A stretch of DNA of 64,000 nucleotides. It comes from Phyllobacterium endophyticum (GTDB taxonomy: Bacteria > Pseudomonadota > Alphaproteobacteria > Rhizobiales > Rhizobiaceae). Both the position numbers and the translations under genes were made by a program. Where the stretch lies: contig NZ_PGGN01000002.1 of the NCBI RefSeq assembly GCF_003010935.1, positions 186,001-250,000 on the forward strand, read 5' to 3'. The notes under the pieces are model-generated. The model worked only from the letters and a program-made list of their open reading frames with translations, made no database searches and was not told the DNA's origin. Positions 52,421 through 61,544 of this stretch are shown piece by piece (positions within the stretch are counted from its first letter, which is position 1; each line of letters starts with the position of its first letter).

Positions 52421-52598
52421 GTCGCCAATGGGTCCTCGGGTCGAGCCCGAGAATGACGGCGAGGAAGGAGCGCTTTGATGTAGGCGTCGCCAATGGTCCT
52501 CGGGTCCAGCCCGAGGATGACGGCGAGGAAGGAGCGCTTCGATGTAGGCGTCGCCGATCGGTCCTCGGGTCAAGCCCGAGGATGACGGCGAGGGAAGG
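52421..52598. repeat. Three tandem ~65-bp repeats with inner palindrome
   Basis: Copies begin at 52421 (65 bases), 52486 (64) and 52550 (about 48, truncated). Each carries CCTCGGGT..AGCCCGAGG, a self-complementary arm pair, followed by ATGACGGCGAGGAAGG. This resembles the dispersed palindromic elements of rhizobial genomes. It lies between DUF1203 and the convergent ald gene, where hairpins could end transcription from both sides. Related degenerate motifs occur near 63.29-63.36 kb. Confidence 0.8.
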
Positions 52599-52608
52599 TC
52601 CAGCAGGA

Positions 52609-53724
52609 TCAGGCGGCTATTGCTGATTTTGCCTCGACCATTTCCAGCCCGAGCGCTTCGGCAACGGCCTGATTGGTGACGCGTCCCTTGTGGACGTTCA
52701 GTCCATTGCGCAAATGCGGATTGTCGACGAGCGCCTTGACGCCCCGGTCTGCCAGCTGCAGGCCATATTGCAAGGTTGCATTGTTCAACGCATGGGCGGA
52801 CGTGACCGGGACGGCTCCCGGCATATTGGCGACGCAGTAATGGATGACGCCATCCACTTCATATGTGGGTTCGGAATGAGTGGTCGCATGCGAGGTCTCG
52901 AAGCAGCCGCCCTGGTCTATGGCGACGTCCACGATAACCGCTCCCTTTTTCATGCCGGAGAGCATCTCGCGTGTGACGAGCTTTGGAGCGGCTGCGCCCG
53001 GGATAAGCACAGCACCGACAACGATATCGGCCGAAAAAACCTCCTCGTCGAGGGCTTCGATCGTCGAGTAGCGCGTATGAATGCGCCCGCGAAAAATATC
53101 GTCCAGCTGGCGCAGGCGCGGAATAGAACGGTCCAGGATGGTGACGTCGGCGCCTAGTCCGGTTGCCATCATGGCTGCATTGATGCCGACCACGCCGCCA
53201 CCGATTATGGTTACCTTGCCCGGTAGCACGCCAGGAACGCCACCAAGCAGGACACCGCGCCCGCCATTCGCCTTCTGAAGTGCTGTTGCGCCGGCCTGTA
53301 TGGCCAGACGCCCGGCAACTTCCGACATTGGAGCGAGCAGAGGCAGTCCGCCCCGGTCGTCCGTGACAGTTTCATAGGCAATGGCGGTGACGCCTGAGGC
53401 CAGCAGACCCTTTGTCTGTTCGGGATCTGGCGCGAGATGCAGATAGGTGTAGAGGAGCTGACCTTCACGGAGCTGCGCCCATTCCGAGGGCTGCGGTTCC
53501 TTCACCTTGACAATCATGTCTGCCTGCTGGAAGACTTCTTCGGCGGACTTGACGACCTTGGCGCCGGCCGCCTTATAGGCACCATCGTCGGCGCCTATTC
53601 CCAAACCAGCTCCGGACTGGACGATGACCTCGTGGCCGTGGGCAATATATTCGCGTACGGCGCCCGGAGTGAGGCCGACGCGATATTCATGGTTTTTGAT
53701 TTCCTTTGGGCAGCCAATACGCAT
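52609..53724 (-). CDS. ald: Alanine dehydrogenase
   Basis: A 371-residue NAD-dependent enzyme that interconverts alanine and pyruvate plus ammonia. It has '[23 protein letters not shown]' at the N-terminus, the substrate-binding '[11 protein letters not shown]' near residue 72 and the NAD-binding '[22 protein letters not shown]' near residue 170, then '[15 protein letters not shown]' near residue 300. Length is normal. It is divergent from an Lrp-family regulator, the usual arrangement for alanine-induced control. Confidence 0.95.
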   Translation of the reverse strand: MRIGCPKEIKNHEYRVGLTPGAVREYIAHGHEVIVQSGAGLGIGADDGAYKAAGAKVVKSAEEVFQQADMIVKVKEPQPSEWAQLREGQLLYTYLHLAPDPEQTKGLLASGVTAIAYETVTDDRGGLPLLAPMSEVAGRLAIQAGATALQKANGGRGVLLGGVPGVLPGKVTIIGGGVVGINAAMMATGLGADVTILDRSIPRLRQLDDIFRGRIHTRYSTIEALDEEVFSADIVVGAVLIPGAAAPKLVTREMLSGMKKGAVIVDVAIDQGGCFETSHATTHSEPTYEVDGVIHYCVANMPGAVPVTSAHALNNATLQYGLQLADRGVKALVDNPHLRNGLNVHKGRVTNQAVAEALGLEMVEAKSAIAA

Positions 53725-53943
53725 AACGCCTCCTGTTGATTGAGGATGTGTCGATGTTCACGCCTTGGCGGCCTTGTGATTTGGCCCGCCCGGACCTTGA
53801 TCTCGACACACCCGAGATGTTCCCTTGAGGCAAATATAACACCACAGATCGCGTTGCATGTCCTTGCCAAGAAGCCTCGACGTTGACCTGTTTTTCGAAT
53901 ATTCTTGCGCCAAAACGACCAAGATCAGGAGAAACAACGAACA

Positions 53944-54426
53944 ATGGCGCTGGACAGGATCGATATCGCTATTCTTGACAGTTTGCAAAAGGATGGCCGC
54001 ATGTCCAATGCGACGCTTGCGGAGAAGGTTGGACTGTCGCAGTCGGCATGCTCGCGGCGGCTGGATATCCTGGAGAAGTCAGGGGTCATCCGTGGCTACC
54101 ATGCACGGCTTTCCAACAAGATGCTGGGGCACCCGGTAATCGTCATCGTCAATATCTCGCTATCCGGACAGGCGGACAAACAGCTGCGCGAATTCGAAGC
54201 CGCAGTAAAACTCTGCCCCAATGTACTGGTGTGTTATTTGATGTCGGGCGAATATGACTATCTCTTGCGCATTGCTGCAAAGGATCTTGAGGACTACGAA
54301 CGGATACATAAATTCTGGCTGTCGGCCATGCCGCACGTTACCAAGATAAACTCATCCTTTGCTTTGCGGGAAGTAGCGGACCGCACGGGTCTGGGCGTTG
54401 AAACGGCGCTCGTCGATGCAGGTTAG
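53944..54426 (+). CDS. Lrp/AsnC family regulator, probably of ald
   Basis: A 160-residue regulator with an N-terminal helix-turn-helix ('LDRIDIAILDSLQKDGRMSNATLAEKVGLSQSACSRRLDILEKSGVIRGY') and a C-terminal RAM ligand domain ('VCYLMSGEYDYLLRIAAKDLEDYERI'). The start at 53944 follows AGGAG at about 12 bases. It is divergent from ald, 219 bases apart; a GAATATTC palindrome at 53897-53904 in that gap is a possible site. It likely activates ald in response to alanine, as AldR/BkdR-type proteins do. Confidence 0.9.
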   Translation: MALDRIDIAILDSLQKDGRMSNATLAEKVGLSQSACSRRLDILEKSGVIRGYHARLSNKMLGHPVIVIVNISLSGQADKQLREFEAAVKLCPNVLVCYLMSGEYDYLLRIAAKDLEDYERIHKFWLSAMPHVTKINSSFALREVADRTGLGVETALVDAG

Positions 54427-54597
54427 CAACCTGGCGCAACTAAAAGACACGCTAAAATAGAATTTATCGCGTCAAATTCATGGGTTTTCGTGTGGAAGTC
54501 GATTTTTTTCGTGCGAGAGCGGGTTATTCCCTTGCCAAGGCCGATCCAGAACGCTGCCGCTTGAGGTCAGAATCCCTTCAGCTTCGGTGCAAAAACC

Positions 54598-54954
54598 TCA
54601 CCCCGCCTCAAGCGCTTTCTTCACCTTGGCGGGCGCCCTTGCGTGCCACGCCAACTTGATGCGATGACGGAGTTCCGCGTCCGACACGGCATCAAGATGC
54701 ATCAGTATATAGGGCCAGCCCTTGTAATGATCGGTCTCGAAATAGATGTTCGGAACACTCTCCATCAGCAGGGGCTTCTCCTCCAGCGGGCAATAGATTG
54801 CAAACGTTTCGACATCTTTCAGGCGTCCCAAAAAAGAGGTCTTCACCTTCAACGAGGGCGTGCCGTAGGTTGTGCTGCGCACGAGTTCCGGCAGGTGCAG
54901 CGACTCGGCGATTGCCCAGATACGTTCGAAAGCTTCGTCCAGCGTCTTTGTCAT
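54598..54954 (-). CDS. MmcQ/YjbR family protein
   Basis: A 118-residue protein of the MmcQ/YjbR family (CyaY-like fold). The core is 'RIWAIAESLHLPELVRSTTYGTPSLKVKTSFLGRLKD', then 'FETDHYKGWPYILMHLDAV' and 'LAWHARAPAKVKKAL', which are typical. It is thought to bind DNA or act as a small adaptor, but no firm role is known. Its start overlaps the cfa stop (ATGA), so it follows cfa in one operon. Confidence 0.85.
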   Translation of the reverse strand: MTKTLDEAFERIWAIAESLHLPELVRSTTYGTPSLKVKTSFLGRLKDVETFAIYCPLEEKPLLMESVPNIYFETDHYKGWPYILMHLDAVSDAELRHRIKLAWHARAPAKVKKALEAG

Positions 54955-56207
54955 GATTTATAGAACACCTGGCGCACGTCGATATATTCGGAGCGGAAAC
55001 CAGCCTCGCAGTAAAACAGGTAGAACTCCCAGAGCTTCTTGAAACGGCCATCGAAACCGAGGTGGCGCAGGCGGTCCCATGAGCCCCAGAAACGCTCGCG
55101 CCATTCGGCCAGTGTGCGGGCATAATCCTGCGGGAAGATGTTCTCGCAGTAGAGATCGAGCCCGAAATCCCTGCCGAGGCTCTTCAGTTTCTCCGGCGTT
55201 GGCAGCATCCCGCCGGGAAAGACATAGCGCTGGATGAAATCCGGCCGCTTGCGATAACGGTCGAAACTCCTGTCGTTGATCGTGATGATCTGCATGCCGG
55301 CGCTGCCGCCCGGATTGAGGCAATCCTTGACCTTGCCGAAGAACACCGGCCAGTATTTCTCGCCGACGGCCTCGAACATCTCGATCGATGCGACGTGGTC
55401 ATATTTACCCGTCTCGTCCCGATAATCCTGAAACTTGATTTCTGCCATTCCCGACAAACCGGCCTGTTCTATGCGCTGCGTTGCGTAATCGAACTGCTCG
55501 CGGCTGATGGTCAGCCCCGTGACATGGGCGCCAAGCTCACGCGCCGCATATTCGGCAAAGCCACCCCAGCCGCAGCCGATCTCCAGAACGCGCGACCCGC
55601 GGGTGATGCCGATATTCTTGGCGAGCGCCCGATATTTGGCAGTCTGGGCGCTTTCGAGATCACTGGCCGTCTCATCGAAAAGCGCCGAGGAATAGGTCAT
55701 CGTCGGATCGAGCCATTCACGGTAGAAGGCATTGCCGAGATCATAATGCGCCGAGATATTCTTGCGCGACCTGCCGCGTGTATTATCGTTGAACCAATGG
55801 CGAAGCCGCTGCGCAGCATTGATGAACCAGTTTGAACCGCCGGCAAGATCCTCGCCAACATCCTCGTTGACGACAAAGAGCTCGAGGAACGTGGTAACGT
55901 CCGGGCTGTCCCAGTCGCCATCCATATAGGACTCGGCAACGCCGATCGTGCCGCCGGCAAAGGCCCGGCGCGGCAGGTTCCAGTTATGAAGCACGATGGC
56001 GGCATCCGGACCGTGCTGCCGGCCGCCGACCTTGAAGATTTTCCGGTCCGGCGTGGTGATGGTCAAGGTTCCGCGGGGAAGATGCGCTGCCGCGCGCAAG
56101 GCTGCCTGCGCCTTGAGCGGCAAACCTTTCAGTGCCGCCCCGACATTCCCCGGCGTCAGCCATACGGGCTCCGTCACCGCATCCCCTTTTGTCGTCTTGC
56201 TTGCCAT
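54951..56207 (-). CDS. cfa: Cyclopropane-fatty-acyl-phospholipid synthase
   Basis: A 418-residue SAM-dependent methyltransferase that adds a methylene bridge to unsaturated fatty acyl chains of membrane lipids. The SAM motif 'VLEIGCGWGGFAEYAARELGAHVTGLTIS' lies near residue 205, the bicarbonate/active-site region 'YDHVASIEMFEAVGEKYW' near residue 265, and 'HYDLGNAFYREWLDPTMTYS' near residue 165. I chose the ATG at 56207 (MASKTTKGD); the open frame extends 450 bases further without family similarity. Like lpiA-acvB, it changes membrane lipids and often aids acid survival. Confidence 0.92.
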   Translation of the reverse strand: MASKTTKGDAVTEPVWLTPGNVGAALKGLPLKAQAALRAAAHLPRGTLTITTPDRKIFKVGGRQHGPDAAIVLHNWNLPRRAFAGGTIGVAESYMDGDWDSPDVTTFLELFVVNEDVGEDLAGGSNWFINAAQRLRHWFNDNTRGRSRKNISAHYDLGNAFYREWLDPTMTYSSALFDETASDLESAQTAKYRALAKNIGITRGSRVLEIGCGWGGFAEYAARELGAHVTGLTISREQFDYATQRIEQAGLSGMAEIKFQDYRDETGKYDHVASIEMFEAVGEKYWPVFFGKVKDCLNPGGSAGMQIITINDRSFDRYRKRPDFIQRYVFPGGMLPTPEKLKSLGRDFGLDLYCENIFPQDYARTLAEWRERFWGSWDRLRHLGFDGRFKKLWEFYLFYCEAGFRSEYIDVRQVFYKS

Positions 56208-56749
56208 TCGATCTGTCTGTCCCGTAACCCCGCAAGCATTATTCGCGGGAATGTCATAAATGTTCAAGATGATTTGTTGAATAGACGCGTTCGAGGTTGC
56301 GGGACTATTGGACCAACGAGGAGGACGCGCGGTTTCGAGCCGCCGATTCGTCTGGAGGCGACCCGTGCGAGAGGGATTGGCGCAAACTGTCCGCTGCTGA
56401 ATTCGCCGCGTTTGCCAAGTGAGATCAGAAAGAATGATGGAAACAAGCCACCGTGGAGCCCGATTGCGGCCCCGGCTCAGGGTTCGATACAGGCGGAATA
56501 CGTGCGCCGAGGTTCGATATACACGTAGAAAGTTTAAATTTGAGACTAAAGTATAATTGGAATAACACGCGCCGGTTGTTATGTGTTTATTGGGTAACAC
56601 GCGGCAGATGATTTCATCCATGCCGGATTTACTTGCCATTTTATGGCAGGGCATGTCTTGACCTCAAGCATGCTTCACATCATGTTAACCCCATGCTCCC
56701 AATTAATTGGGGGTCTTTTCATGTGATCAATTAATCAAGGAATTTATTA
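56208..56749. other. AT-rich upstream region of the pilus operon
   Basis: 542 bases between cfa and the pilus operon, both promoters facing outward. The half next to the pilus genes is clearly AT-rich. It holds a TATAAT at 56552-56557, two direct repeats TAACACGCG (56563-56571 and 56595-56603, 32 bases apart, three helical turns) and a perfect palindrome CCCAATTAATTGGG (56698-56711) about 40 bases before the first ATG. These are likely control elements. I see no convincing gene. Confidence 0.55.
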
Positions 56750-57280
56750 ATGACACTTCGTTTTTCAACACGCATCGCATGCGCGGCCATCGTTGCGGCA
56801 TCATTCGGACTGACAGGCCCTGCATTCGCCGCGGCCAAGACCGGAACTCTTAACGTGAAGCTTGAGATTGTAAGTGGCTGCAGCGTTTTCACGAGCAGTG
56901 CCGTCGGCACCCTTAATTTCGGCACATGGACGACGCTGAGCGACACTATCGAGCAGTCGACAACCTTAAATGTGTCCTGCAGTGCAGCAGACCAGACCTT
57001 CAACGTTCTTCTCGATGGCGGTCAGAACGGTACGATCGCCGATCGCAATCTGGCATTGGCCTCCGACAAGACCAAGAAGATCAAGTACAATCTCTATACT
57101 GATGGCGGCTACGGCACTGTGTGGGGTGAAACTGTGGGAACCGATACTGTCGAGAAGAAGTCAACAACGCCCGGCACAAACGTGCCCTTCACGATTTTCG
57201 GCCGCGTGCCATTGCAGACACCCATTCCCGCCGCTGGTATCTACACTGACACCGTCACGGTAACTGTCAAACTAAACTAG
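56750..57280 (+). CDS. Spore coat U domain pilin (CsuA/B-like)
   Basis: A 176-residue secreted subunit with a signal peptide ending near 'PAFAAAK' and one spore coat protein U (SCPU) domain. Typical features are the paired cysteines ('VSGCSVF', 'NVSCSAAD'), 'GTLNFGTWTTL', 'DKTKKIKYNLYTDGGYGTVWGE' and the final strand 'GIYTDTVTVTVKLN'. In archaic chaperone-usher systems such as Csu of Acinetobacter, proteins like this form the pilus rod by donor-strand exchange. As the first gene of the operon it is the likely major pilin. Confidence 0.85.
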   Translation: MTLRFSTRIACAAIVAASFGLTGPAFAAAKTGTLNVKLEIVSGCSVFTSSAVGTLNFGTWTTLSDTIEQSTTLNVSCSAADQTFNVLLDGGQNGTIADRNLALASDKTKKIKYNLYTDGGYGTVWGETVGTDTVEKKSTTPGTNVPFTIFGRVPLQTPIPAAGIYTDTVTVTVKLN

Positions 57281-57308
57281 AACATCCCGCACATCACAGG
57301 AGGACGCC

Positions 57309-58025
57309 ATGCGATCCTTGTTATACGGCATGGGCCTTTTGGGCCTGTGCGCGTTGCAAACCAGTATTGCCGGGGCGTCCTCCCTGCAGGTTTCACCCAC
57401 GCGTCTGGAAAAGGTGCTGCCGGAAACTGCCGGCGTGATCACGCTCAGGAACGGCGACAGCAAGCCCGTCAGGGTGCAGGTGCGGGTCTTCCGCTGGAGC
57501 CAGGTCATGGGCATCGAGCGGCTCGATCCGACGACCGATGTGGTCGCGAGCCCGCCCGTGGCGCAGATCGGCGCCAATAATCAATATACGTTGCGCGTCG
57601 TGCGGGTTAGCAAGAAGCCGGTCGCCGCCGAGGAGAGCTACCGCGTCCTCGTAGATGAGTTGCCGGACCCTTCGCAGATGAAGAATGGCAACGTCAATTT
57701 CACCGTGCGGTTTTCGCTGCCGGTGTTCTTCAGGGCTGCCGAGACGCAAGCGGGTCAGGTGAGCTGGAATATCCGGCGCGGCAATGGCGGCTATCTCCTG
57801 TCGGGAACCAATACCGGTGCGACGAAGCTGCGCGTCAAGGATGTCCAGCTTCTGCAGAACAGCCGGATCATCCCCATCAAGAAAGACGTTGCGGGCTATG
57901 TGACAGCTGGCGGCTCGGCACAATTCGAGCTCGGCAGTGCCAAGGGGCTCGTCGCCGGCCCCGCGATCTTGAAACTCGACACTGACAAAGGACCGGTAGA
58001 AGTCAATGTCAACGTCAGTAACTAG
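57309..58025 (+). CDS. Periplasmic pilus chaperone (PapD/CsuC-like)
   Basis: A 238-residue exported chaperone with two Ig-like domains. It begins after a signal peptide with 'SSLQVSPTRLEKVLPETAGVITLRNGD'. Conserved points are 'QYTLRVVRVSKKPVAAEESYRVLVDELP' near residue 95 (the subunit-binding strand with R-x-x-R/K) and the second domain with 'GTNTGATKLRVKDVQLL'. It folds and delivers SCPU subunits to the usher. GGAGG precedes the ATG, and the gene overlaps the usher start by 20 bases. Confidence 0.9.
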   Translation: MRSLLYGMGLLGLCALQTSIAGASSLQVSPTRLEKVLPETAGVITLRNGDSKPVRVQVRVFRWSQVMGIERLDPTTDVVASPPVAQIGANNQYTLRVVRVSKKPVAAEESYRVLVDELPDPSQMKNGNVNFTVRFSLPVFFRAAETQAGQVSWNIRRGNGGYLLSGTNTGATKLRVKDVQLLQNSRIIPIKKDVAGYVTAGGSAQFELGSAKGLVAGPAILKLDTDKGPVEVNVNVSN

Positions 58026-60426
58026 CCGCGCACCCCTGGCGCTGTTGCTGCTTGCCTGCCTCGCCGGGGCGGGGCAAGCGCAGGAGCCGCCCACAGATCC
58101 GACTGTTACCGCGGCAACCGGAGCGACCGGCGTGCAAGGGCTGCAGCTTGCCGTGTTCATCAATGACGTGAACACGGATTTCGTCGGCACGTTCGAACAA
58201 TTGCCGGATGGCAGCCTGACGGCCAAGCCTGGCGAGCTGGAAGAAGTCGGCATCAAGCCGCTCAAGGCGGCGATCAAGCCCAATGGCTCGATCCATCTCA
58301 ACGACCTTCCGGGCGTCGAGTATCATGTCGTGCCGGAAACCCAGAGCATCTACGTGGTCGCGACCGACGCGGCACGTGTGCCGCGCAAGATCGATCTCGA
58401 TGGCGAGCGCAGCGAACGCGAGCACCCGAAGCCGACCTCGAGCACCGGTGCAGTGTTGAACTATACGCTATATTCCAGCTCGAACGATCTGACGGATAAG
58501 GATATCGAGCCATTTCAAGGCGTTTCCGGCGGCTTCGATGCACGGTTTTTCAGCCCATTCGGCACGGTGAAACAATCGTTCACAGGCAATCTTTCCGATG
58601 GCGAATTGCAGGGCTTCAAGCGCCTCGATACGACGTGGTACTATTCCGACCCGGAGCGGATGATCACCTACAGCGCTGGCGATTTCGTCACCCGTAGCCT
58701 GCCTTGGACCCGATCGGTCCATCTCGGCGGCATGCAAGTGGAAAGAAATTTTGCCCTGCGTTCCGATCTCGTGACCTTGCCCATGCCCGTCGTCTCCGGC
58801 TCGGCGGCCGTGCCTTCGACGCTCGAAGTCTATACGCAGAACGTCAAAACCTTTAGTTCCGACATTCCGGCAGGGCCGTTTCAACTGGCCAATCTGCCCG
58901 TGGTCACCGGTTCGGGCGAGGCGCAGGTCGTCATCCGCGACACGCTCGGCCGCGAGACACGGACCACTTTGCCCTTCTACACATCGAGCGAACAGCTCGC
59001 CAAGGGATTGATGGATTTTTCGGCGGAGCTGGGCTTTCCGCGCCGCAATTTCGGCAGCCAATCGGACGATTATGCCAGCGACGTCTTCGGCACGGCAACC
59101 ATGCGCTACGGCCTGACAAACTGGCTGACACTGGAAGGGCACGCGGAAGGCGGTGCCGATCTCCTCAATGGCGGAATCGGTGCAGCTTTTCCGCTCGGCC
59201 GATGGGGCGCAACCTCGGCTGCGGTGGCCGGCAGCCAGCATGACGGACAAACCGGCATGCTGCTGAACGGATCGCTCGAACTACGATATGATGATTTTTC
59301 GCTTTATGGGCGCATGCAGCGCGCGTTTGGCAATTATGACGATATCGCTTCAGTGACCGCCGACAACCAGCGCATCGATTATTTCGTTCCGGGCGCACGC
59401 ATCTATTCGGCGCGCACGGCACGCGCAGTCGATCAGGTGAGCCTGAGCCTGCCCACCTTGTTCAGCAGGTCCAATATCTATTTGTCCCTTACACAGATCG
59501 AAACGGATATGGGCGAAAAGACCCGTACCGCCAGCGCTTCCTACAGCACTTCGCTTTGGAAGAATGCATCATTTTACGCTTCCGCCTTCAAGGATCTCGA
59601 CGACGGCGACAATTTCGGCGTCTATGCCGGCCTCAGCGTATCCTTCGACAATGACATCTATGGTTCGACCGGCGTCGATCAGAACGGCAAGGACATTGCT
59701 GGTTTTGCCGAAGTTTCCAAGTCGGCAACGCGTGAGGAGGGAAGCTACGGCTGGAACGTGCGTACCAGCGAAGGCAAGACGGCCAATCGCTCCGTTGGCG
59801 GCAATTATCGCAGTAAATATGCGCGTGTCGATGGCTGGGTCCAGCAATATGGCGAAGCGGTGCGAGCCAGCGGCTCGCTGGACGGCGCCATTGCCGTTGC
59901 GGGCGGCGGCGTCTTCGCGACAAACCGTATCGACGACGCCTTTGCAGTCGTGGATGTCGGCGCGGCCAATGTCGAGGTGCGATCACGCAACAATGTGGTC
60001 GGACACACCAATAGCAGCGGGCGGTTGATCGTGCCGGACCTCAATTCATGGGATCCCAACCAGATCGATATCGACCCGCAAAACTTGCCCGTCGACGCAG
60101 CTATAAGAGATACGCGCACGATTGTGGTGCCGGCCAACAATGGCGGTGTGGTCGTGGACTTCAACGTGAAGGAAGCGGCAGCCGCGGCCCTGGTCGGGCT
60201 TACCGATGCGGGCGGCAAGCCGCTCGCTGCCGGGTTGTTGGGGCGGATCGACGGAACGGACGCGACATTCGTCGTCGGTTACGATGGCGAGGCCTATATC
60301 GAGGGGCTTTCCGGCAATAACAATGTCACCGTGGAATTCGTCAACGGTCAGACCTGCCTTGCGGCGTTCGCCTACAAGCGCCAGCCGGGGACGCAGGTCG
60401 CGATCAGGGATGTGGTGTGCCAATGA
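58006..60426 (+). CDS. Outer-membrane usher (FimD/CsuD-like)
   Basis: An 806-residue outer-membrane assembly channel. It has a signal peptide to about residue 25, an N-terminal chaperone-binding domain, the barrel with many short beta strands (residues ~130-660), the plug-containing region near 'VPSTLEVYTQNVKTFS' (residue ~265), and C-terminal domains ending with 'NVTVEFVNGQTCLAAFAYK'. The paired Cys near the end ('GQTCLAA', 'VVCQ') are typical. Length fits archaic ushers. It overlaps the chaperone gene and meets the next gene by ATGA. Its last ~120 bases are repeated downstream before the second adhesin gene. Confidence 0.92.
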   Translation: MSTSVTSRAPLALLLLACLAGAGQAQEPPTDPTVTAATGATGVQGLQLAVFINDVNTDFVGTFEQLPDGSLTAKPGELEEVGIKPLKAAIKPNGSIHLNDLPGVEYHVVPETQSIYVVATDAARVPRKIDLDGERSEREHPKPTSSTGAVLNYTLYSSSNDLTDKDIEPFQGVSGGFDARFFSPFGTVKQSFTGNLSDGELQGFKRLDTTWYYSDPERMITYSAGDFVTRSLPWTRSVHLGGMQVERNFALRSDLVTLPMPVVSGSAAVPSTLEVYTQNVKTFSSDIPAGPFQLANLPVVTGSGEAQVVIRDTLGRETRTTLPFYTSSEQLAKGLMDFSAELGFPRRNFGSQSDDYASDVFGTATMRYGLTNWLTLEGHAEGGADLLNGGIGAAFPLGRWGATSAAVAGSQHDGQTGMLLNGSLELRYDDFSLYGRMQRAFGNYDDIASVTADNQRIDYFVPGARIYSARTARAVDQVSLSLPTLFSRSNIYLSLTQIETDMGEKTRTASASYSTSLWKNASFYASAFKDLDDGDNFGVYAGLSVSFDNDIYGSTGVDQNGKDIAGFAEVSKSATREEGSYGWNVRTSEGKTANRSVGGNYRSKYARVDGWVQQYGEAVRASGSLDGAIAVAGGGVFATNRIDDAFAVVDVGAANVEVRSRNNVVGHTNSSGRLIVPDLNSWDPNQIDIDPQNLPVDAAIRDTRTIVVPANNGGVVVDFNVKEAAAAALVGLTDAGGKPLAAGLLGRIDGTDATFVVGYDGEAYIEGLSGNNNVTVEFVNGQTCLAAFAYKRQPGTQVAIRDVVCQ

Positions 60427-61409
60427 AACGTTTTTTGTTGCCGTTGATATGTTTGTTCGTGTGGTTTCTGGCGCCGGAACCGGCGTCGGCTGATATGACC
60501 TGCAGTTTCACTGGAAGTCAGCCATTCTCCTTTGGCAACGTCGATTTTGGGCTCTACTCGGATTCCGGTCAAGACGGGTCGATGACCGTGAAATGCGATG
60601 ACTTTGTTATCTTTGGTTTCTTGAATGCCTTCAATTCGCCGAATCGTATCTGTGTATCGTTGAACGAGGGAACCGGAGGCGGGGAGGCTGGTTGGCGATA
60701 TTTGACGGATACAACCAATAATAACAAGGTGAAGTTCCAGCTGTACACGGACAAAACTCGTATCGAATCCTATAAGCCGGATATCGCGTTCGGTAAGGAC
60801 GTGGCCATCGATTGGGGTGTGCTAACGGTTTTGAGCCCTGTAACCGGTACTGCGAACTATCCGATATATGCCTGGTTGCCAAAGCAACAGAACGTTCCAG
60901 AGGGCGAATACTCCACGAGGATCACCGCACATTTCAAGTACATGCGAAAAGATGGGGCCAATCCCGTGGGCTGCAACTTTGGTGGAAAGTCGTCGAGCGC
61001 CACATTCAACGTCAGGGTTAAGGTTGCTTCCCGGTGTTCGTTGGACGTGACCCAGCACATCGATTTCGGCTCATGGCAGGATTTGAACGAGCCGCGAGAT
61101 CAGGAGGGGAAGGTAGCTGTAACTTGCGACAAGGGTACGAGCTATAAGCTTTATCTTGGATGGGGCGCGCAGGGCGATGCGGGCACGACACGCTATATGG
61201 CCAACGGTGATGAGAAGATCAGCTATAATCTCTTTTTGGACAAACAGCGCAGCAATCTTTGGGACGGTGTTTTCGGAGGAGAGAAACCGTCCGGTGGAGG
61301 TGATGGCAATAAAAGAACATTCCCGATTTATGCGCGTGTCCCCAAGCAGAAAACCCCATCGCCCGGAACCTACACGGATAATGTCATTGTGACGCTTGAC
61401 TATGATTGA
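60423..61409 (+). CDS. Two-domain SCPU protein, CsuE-like tip adhesin (copy 1)
   Basis: A 328-residue secreted protein with a signal peptide ending 'EPASAD' and two SCPU domains. The first runs to ~residue 185 ('MTCSFTGSQPFSFGNVDFG', cysteines at the start and later) and the second from ~200 ('SRCSLDVTQHIDFGSWQDL' ... 'GTYTDNVIVTLDYD'). Single-domain pilins build rods; a two-domain protein with a C-terminal pilin domain and a variable N-terminal domain is the design of a tip adhesin such as CsuE. It starts by ATGA overlap with the usher. Confidence 0.82.
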   Translation: MKRFLLPLICLFVWFLAPEPASADMTCSFTGSQPFSFGNVDFGLYSDSGQDGSMTVKCDDFVIFGFLNAFNSPNRICVSLNEGTGGGEAGWRYLTDTTNNNKVKFQLYTDKTRIESYKPDIAFGKDVAIDWGVLTVLSPVTGTANYPIYAWLPKQQNVPEGEYSTRITAHFKYMRKDGANPVGCNFGGKSSSATFNVRVKVASRCSLDVTQHIDFGSWQDLNEPRDQEGKVAVTCDKGTSYKLYLGWGAQGDAGTTRYMANGDEKISYNLFLDKQRSNLWDGVFGGEKPSGGGDGNKRTFPIYARVPKQKTPSPGTYTDNVIVTLDYD

Positions 61410-61427
61410 GGTGCCTGCGGCCGCGCT

Positions 61428-61544
61428 GCTTTCCGGCAATAACAATGTCACCGGGGAATTCGTCAACGGTCAGACCTGCAACGCGGCGTTCGCCTACACG
61501 CGCCAGCCGGGGACGCAGGTCGCAATAAGGAATGTGGTGTGCCA
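61428..61544 (+). repeat. Duplicated 3' end of the usher gene
   Basis: About 117 bases closely matching 60306-60422, the last part of the usher gene, at a constant offset of 1122 bases. It reads as usher sequence ('NNVTGEFVNGQTC...') but has no start and is cut off from the usher body. The match continues into the first ~30 bases of the adhesin genes (both begin ATGAAACGTTTTTTG). It is the junction of a tandem duplication that carried the adhesin gene plus its usher-tail leader. Confidence 0.9.

Noticed and set aside
52421..52598. CRISPR array
   Set aside because: The repeats are adjacent without unique spacers and are palindromic elements; no cas genes nearby.
58468..59250. Minus-strand open frame of 260 codons
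   Set aside because: Antisense to the usher gene; no support.
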